This document shows, in pieces, positions 5,490 to 7,014 of a stretch of 7,014 nt of DNA. A model generated the notes under the pieces. It worked only from the letters and a program-made list of their open reading frames with translations. It ran no database searches and was not told the DNA's origin. The stretch comes from Actinomycetes bacterium (lineage in GTDB: Bacteria > Actinomycetota > Acidimicrobiia > Acidimicrobiales > Microtrichaceae): NCBI GenBank assembly GCA_023423475.1, contig JAFAFN010000314.1, forward strand, positions 1 through 7,014, in the 5' to 3' direction. Positions within the stretch are counted from its first letter, which is position 1. Every line of letters starts with the position of its first letter. The position numbers and the translations under genes are program-made.

Positions 5490-6124
5490 TGGCCGAGCCC
5501 ACGGGCGCGGCGACCTGGTCCGATCCCGACCGCGTCGAGGGCTACCTCGCACGCATCGAGCGCAGCGAGCCACGTCGGGCGGGGGAGCAGGCGCTCGTCG
5601 AGGTGCTGCCCGCGTCGGTCGACCGCGCGCTCGACCTGGGCTGCGGCGACGGTCGCCTCGCCGAGCTGGTCCGAGCGGCCCGGCCGGGGATCAGCGAGAT
5701 CGTCTGCACCGACGCGTCACCCGCCATGCTCGAGCTCGCCCGGGAGCGCTTCGTCGACGACACCAGGGTGCAGGTGCTCGACCACGACATGACCACGTCG
5801 ATCGAGGCGTTCGGGACCTTCGACGTCGTGGTGTCGGGGTTCGCGATCCACCACCTCGAACACGAACGCAAACGTGGGCTCTTCGCCGAGATCGCACGCT
5901 GCCTACGGCCCGGCGGGGTGTTCGCCAACCTCGAGGTGGTCGCCTCGTCGACCCCCGAACGCCACGAGGAGTTCTTGGCGGCGATCGGCCGGCCGGCCGA
6001 TGACCCTCAGGACCGACTGGCCCCGATCGAGCAGCAGCTCGACTGGATGCGCGACGCGGGGCTGACCCAGGTCGAGTGCATCTGGCGTTGGAGAGGGTTC
6101 GCGCTGCTGGTCGGCAACGCCTGA
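5489..6124 (+). CDS. Class I SAM-dependent methyltransferase
   Basis: A 211-aa, single-domain, soluble methyltransferase of the Rossmann (class I) type. The SAM-binding motif I is LDLGCGDGRL (48-57). An acidic residue at the end of strand beta-2, Asp75 in VCTDAS, should bind the ribose hydroxyls. Asp100 in LDHDM is the usual adenine-region acid. The later motifs DVVVSGFAIHHL (112-123) and LRPGG (139-143) are typical of the Methyltransf_25/UbiE-like group. The acceptor cannot be deduced: this group methylates small molecules, lipids and occasionally RNA. Its ATG overlaps the TGA of the hydrolase (TGATG), indicating translational coupling, so the two enzymes are probably made together and may act on related substrates. 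The stop lies 2 bp from the convergent stop of the LAXTG protein gene. Confidence 0.9.
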   Translation: MAEPTGAATWSDPDRVEGYLARIERSEPRRAGEQALVEVLPASVDRALDLGCGDGRLAELVRAARPGISEIVCTDASPAMLELARERFVDDTRVQVLDHDMTTSIEAFGTFDVVVSGFAIHHLEHERKRGLFAEIARCLRPGGVFANLEVVASSTPERHEEFLAAIGRPADDPQDRLAPIEQQLDWMRDAGLTQVECIWRWRGFALLVGNA

Positions 6125-6133
6125 GCTCAGGCG
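6118..6133. terminator. 16-bp perfect palindrome spanning two convergent stop codons; candidate terminator
   Basis: CGCCTGAGCTCAGGCG is its own reverse complement. In RNA from either strand it can form a 6-bp stem with an AGCT tetraloop. It includes the TGA stops of both the methyltransferase and the LAXTG protein gene, each preceded by a GCC alanine codon. It is the only hairpin I see at this junction, but it is short and lacks a T-run, so its role as a terminator is uncertain. Confidence 0.4.
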
Positions 6134-6468
6134 GACGCGGTGCGACGGCGTGCTGCGAGCAGCACCACACCGGCGAGCAGCGCCGCGCCGCCGGCGAGCG
6201 CGATGGCGGCGGTGTCGCCACCGGTGAAGGCCAACGACGCGCCCTGCGCGGCGGGCCGCTCGGCGGTCGCCGCGGCGACCTCTGCAGGCGCCGGTGCCTC
6301 GGGCTCGAGAGTGTTGTTCAGCACCTCGGGCGGCGGCTCGTTGCCGACGTAGGCGCCGCCGATGCCCGGCGGGACGTCGACGTTCTCGGCGCCGGCCGAT
6401 GCCGTGCCGAAGGCCAGGACGGCGAACAACGCCGCCACGACGATGAGTGACTTCTTCCCCAGACGCAT
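6127..6468 (-). CDS. Small secreted cell-wall protein with LAXTG (class E) sortase signal
   Basis: A 113-aa pre-protein with a clear surface-protein layout. The N-terminus MRLGKKSLIVVAALFAVLAF is a Sec signal peptide, with likely cleavage near TASAGA (about 22-27). The mature part is short (about 28-82), Pro/Ala/Glu-rich, and includes VPPGIGGAY and NEPPPEVLNN. The C-terminus has a cell-wall sorting signal: LAFTG (79-83), a hydrophobic helix (about 86-106) and an RRR tail. LAXTG is the motif recognised by class E sortases of high-GC Gram-positive bacteria, so the protein is predicted to be cleaved after Thr82 and joined to the cell wall. No sortase gene is in the window. The mature peptide matches no family I recognise. 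The ATG at 6468 directly follows a promoter -10, so the mRNA is probably leaderless; longer in-frame extension upstream would destroy the signal peptide position. Confidence 0.85.
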   Translation of the reverse strand: MRLGKKSLIVVAALFAVLAFGTASAGAENVDVPPGIGGAYVGNEPPPEVLNNTLEPEAPAPAEVAAATAERPAAQGASLAFTGGDTAAIALAGGAALLAGVVLLAARRRTASA

Positions 6469-6474
6469 GACGTC

Positions 6475-6503
6475 AGGATACCACTCCGCGTGGTCGTCCT
6501 GAA
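6475..6503 (-). promoter_or_regulatory. Promoter of the LAXTG protein gene (leaderless)
   Basis: On the minus strand a -35-like TTCAGG (6503-6498) and a good -10 TATCCT (6480-6475) are 17 bp apart. The ATG at 6468 starts 6 nt after the -10, so transcription should begin at or beside the start codon, and no ribosome binding site is present. A small palindrome, ACCAC-TCCGC-GTGGT (6480-6494), sits in the spacer touching the -10 and could be an operator. Confidence 0.6.
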
Positions 6504-6533
6504 GGGGGTGAAATGACCTGTCGACGCCCGTTC

Positions 6534-7014
6534 TCAGCGGGTTCCCAGGTCGTCGAGCTCGACGGTGACGGGCCGGCGGTCGATCCACTGCTCGTCCCCG
6601 GCGGTCCACTCCACCGGCGGGATGCGCGCACCGGGCACCACCTCGACGGACTCCCACTCGACCGGGAGGTCGAAGGTGAAGGTCACCTCGGTCGTCGCGC
6701 CGCTCAGCAGGCGGATCTCGGCGCCGATCACCCTGGTCGGGCCGTCAGGACCGGCGAGCACCGCGTCGGCGCCCCTGACCTCGGGATTGCCCGCGCCGGC
6801 GGGCATCGCGAGGGTCAGGATCCCGCCGTACTCACCCGCCACCGCACCGTCGGCGTAGGGCCCTGCGACGTAGCGGGGCAGTCCCTCGGGTGTGGTGTTG
6901 GTCAACGTCACCGTGACCGACACTCGCCGCATGGCGTCGTCGACGGTGGCGGTCAGCTCGGCGTCGATCTCGACGAACTGGTCCAACTTGTTGCCGAAGC
7001 GGTTCAGCAGCGAC
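6534..7014 (-). CDS. C-terminal part of a DUF4012-like protein (continues past the right edge)
   Basis: The frame is open from the window edge to a TGA at 6534-6536 (160 visible codons). Translation enters as SLLNRFGNKLDQFVEIDAEL and continues into beta-rich sequence with VSVTVTLTNTTPEGLPRYV. This combination resembles, from memory, the end of DUF4012 proteins of actinobacteria: a conserved NKLD segment, then a beta-sandwich-like domain with a TN..P.GLP.YV motif. Such proteins are usually about 600 aa, anchored by an N-terminal membrane helix, and often encoded near cell-surface polysaccharide genes; their biochemical role is not established. The in-frame TTG at 6986 is an internal leucine codon, not the start. 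The C-terminus ends VTVELDDLGTR. The LAXTG gene follows on the same strand after 65 bp but has its own promoter. The assignment rests on remembered family features, not on a search. Confidence 0.7.
   Translation of the reverse strand, partial: SLLNRFGNKLDQFVEIDAELTATVDDAMRRVSVTVTLTNTTPEGLPRYVAGPYADGAVAGEYGGILTLAMPAGAGNPEVRGADAVLAGPDGPTRVIGAEIRLLSGATTEVTFTFDLPVEWESVEVVPGARIPPVEWTAGDEQWIDRRPVTVELDDLGTR

Overview
The window is high-GC DNA (by eye about 70% G+C) with densely packed genes. Four features point to the Actinomycetota: a PASTA-domain Ser/Thr kinase, a LAXTG-type (class E) sortase substrate, a DUF4012-like protein, and several promoters that appear to give leaderless mRNAs. A deep branch such as Acidimicrobiia is my inference from overall character, not something the sequence proves. 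No mobile elements, CRISPR arrays, tRNAs or rRNAs are visible.

Layout. Positions 1-78 hold the first 26 codons of an unidentified minus-strand gene, divergent from a transmembrane PASTA-domain Ser/Thr kinase (130-2364, +). A 238-bp gap follows. It holds a tandem pair of 18-bp repeats and then a long imperfect inverted repeat (2466-2557) that could fold into a 24-bp stem capped by two small hairpins. A consensus-like -10 box just past it probably drives a leaderless mRNA for a 14-TM DHA2-type MFS transporter (2603-4108, +). A perfect 14-bp hairpin (4127-4158) separates this gene from a convergent SCP2 sterol-carrier-like protein (4181-4588, -).

The SCP2 gene is divergent from a two-gene operon: an Est30-like carboxylesterase/monoacylglycerol-lipase-type hydrolase (4743-5489, +) and a class I SAM methyltransferase (5489-6124, +), whose start overlaps the hydrolase stop by one base. 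An 18-bp palindrome, CTTGACCG-TT-CGGTCAAG (4656-4673), sits between the two divergent units and looks like a TetR-type operator. A shared role in handling lipids or acyl esters is reasonable inference, but the substrates are unknown.

The methyltransferase converges on a small secreted protein (6127-6468, -) carrying a signal peptide, a proline/alanine-rich mature region of about 55 residues and a C-terminal LAFTG sortase signal. The two stop codons are 2 bp apart, inside a perfect 16-bp palindrome. Upstream of it, on the same strand, is the 3' part of a DUF4012-like gene (6534 to beyond 7014).

The most unusual item is the structured intergenic element at 2466-2557. Next are the shared operator of the SCP2/hydrolase/methyltransferase divergon and the very short LAXTG cell-surface protein. 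No complete new defence or mobile system is evident.
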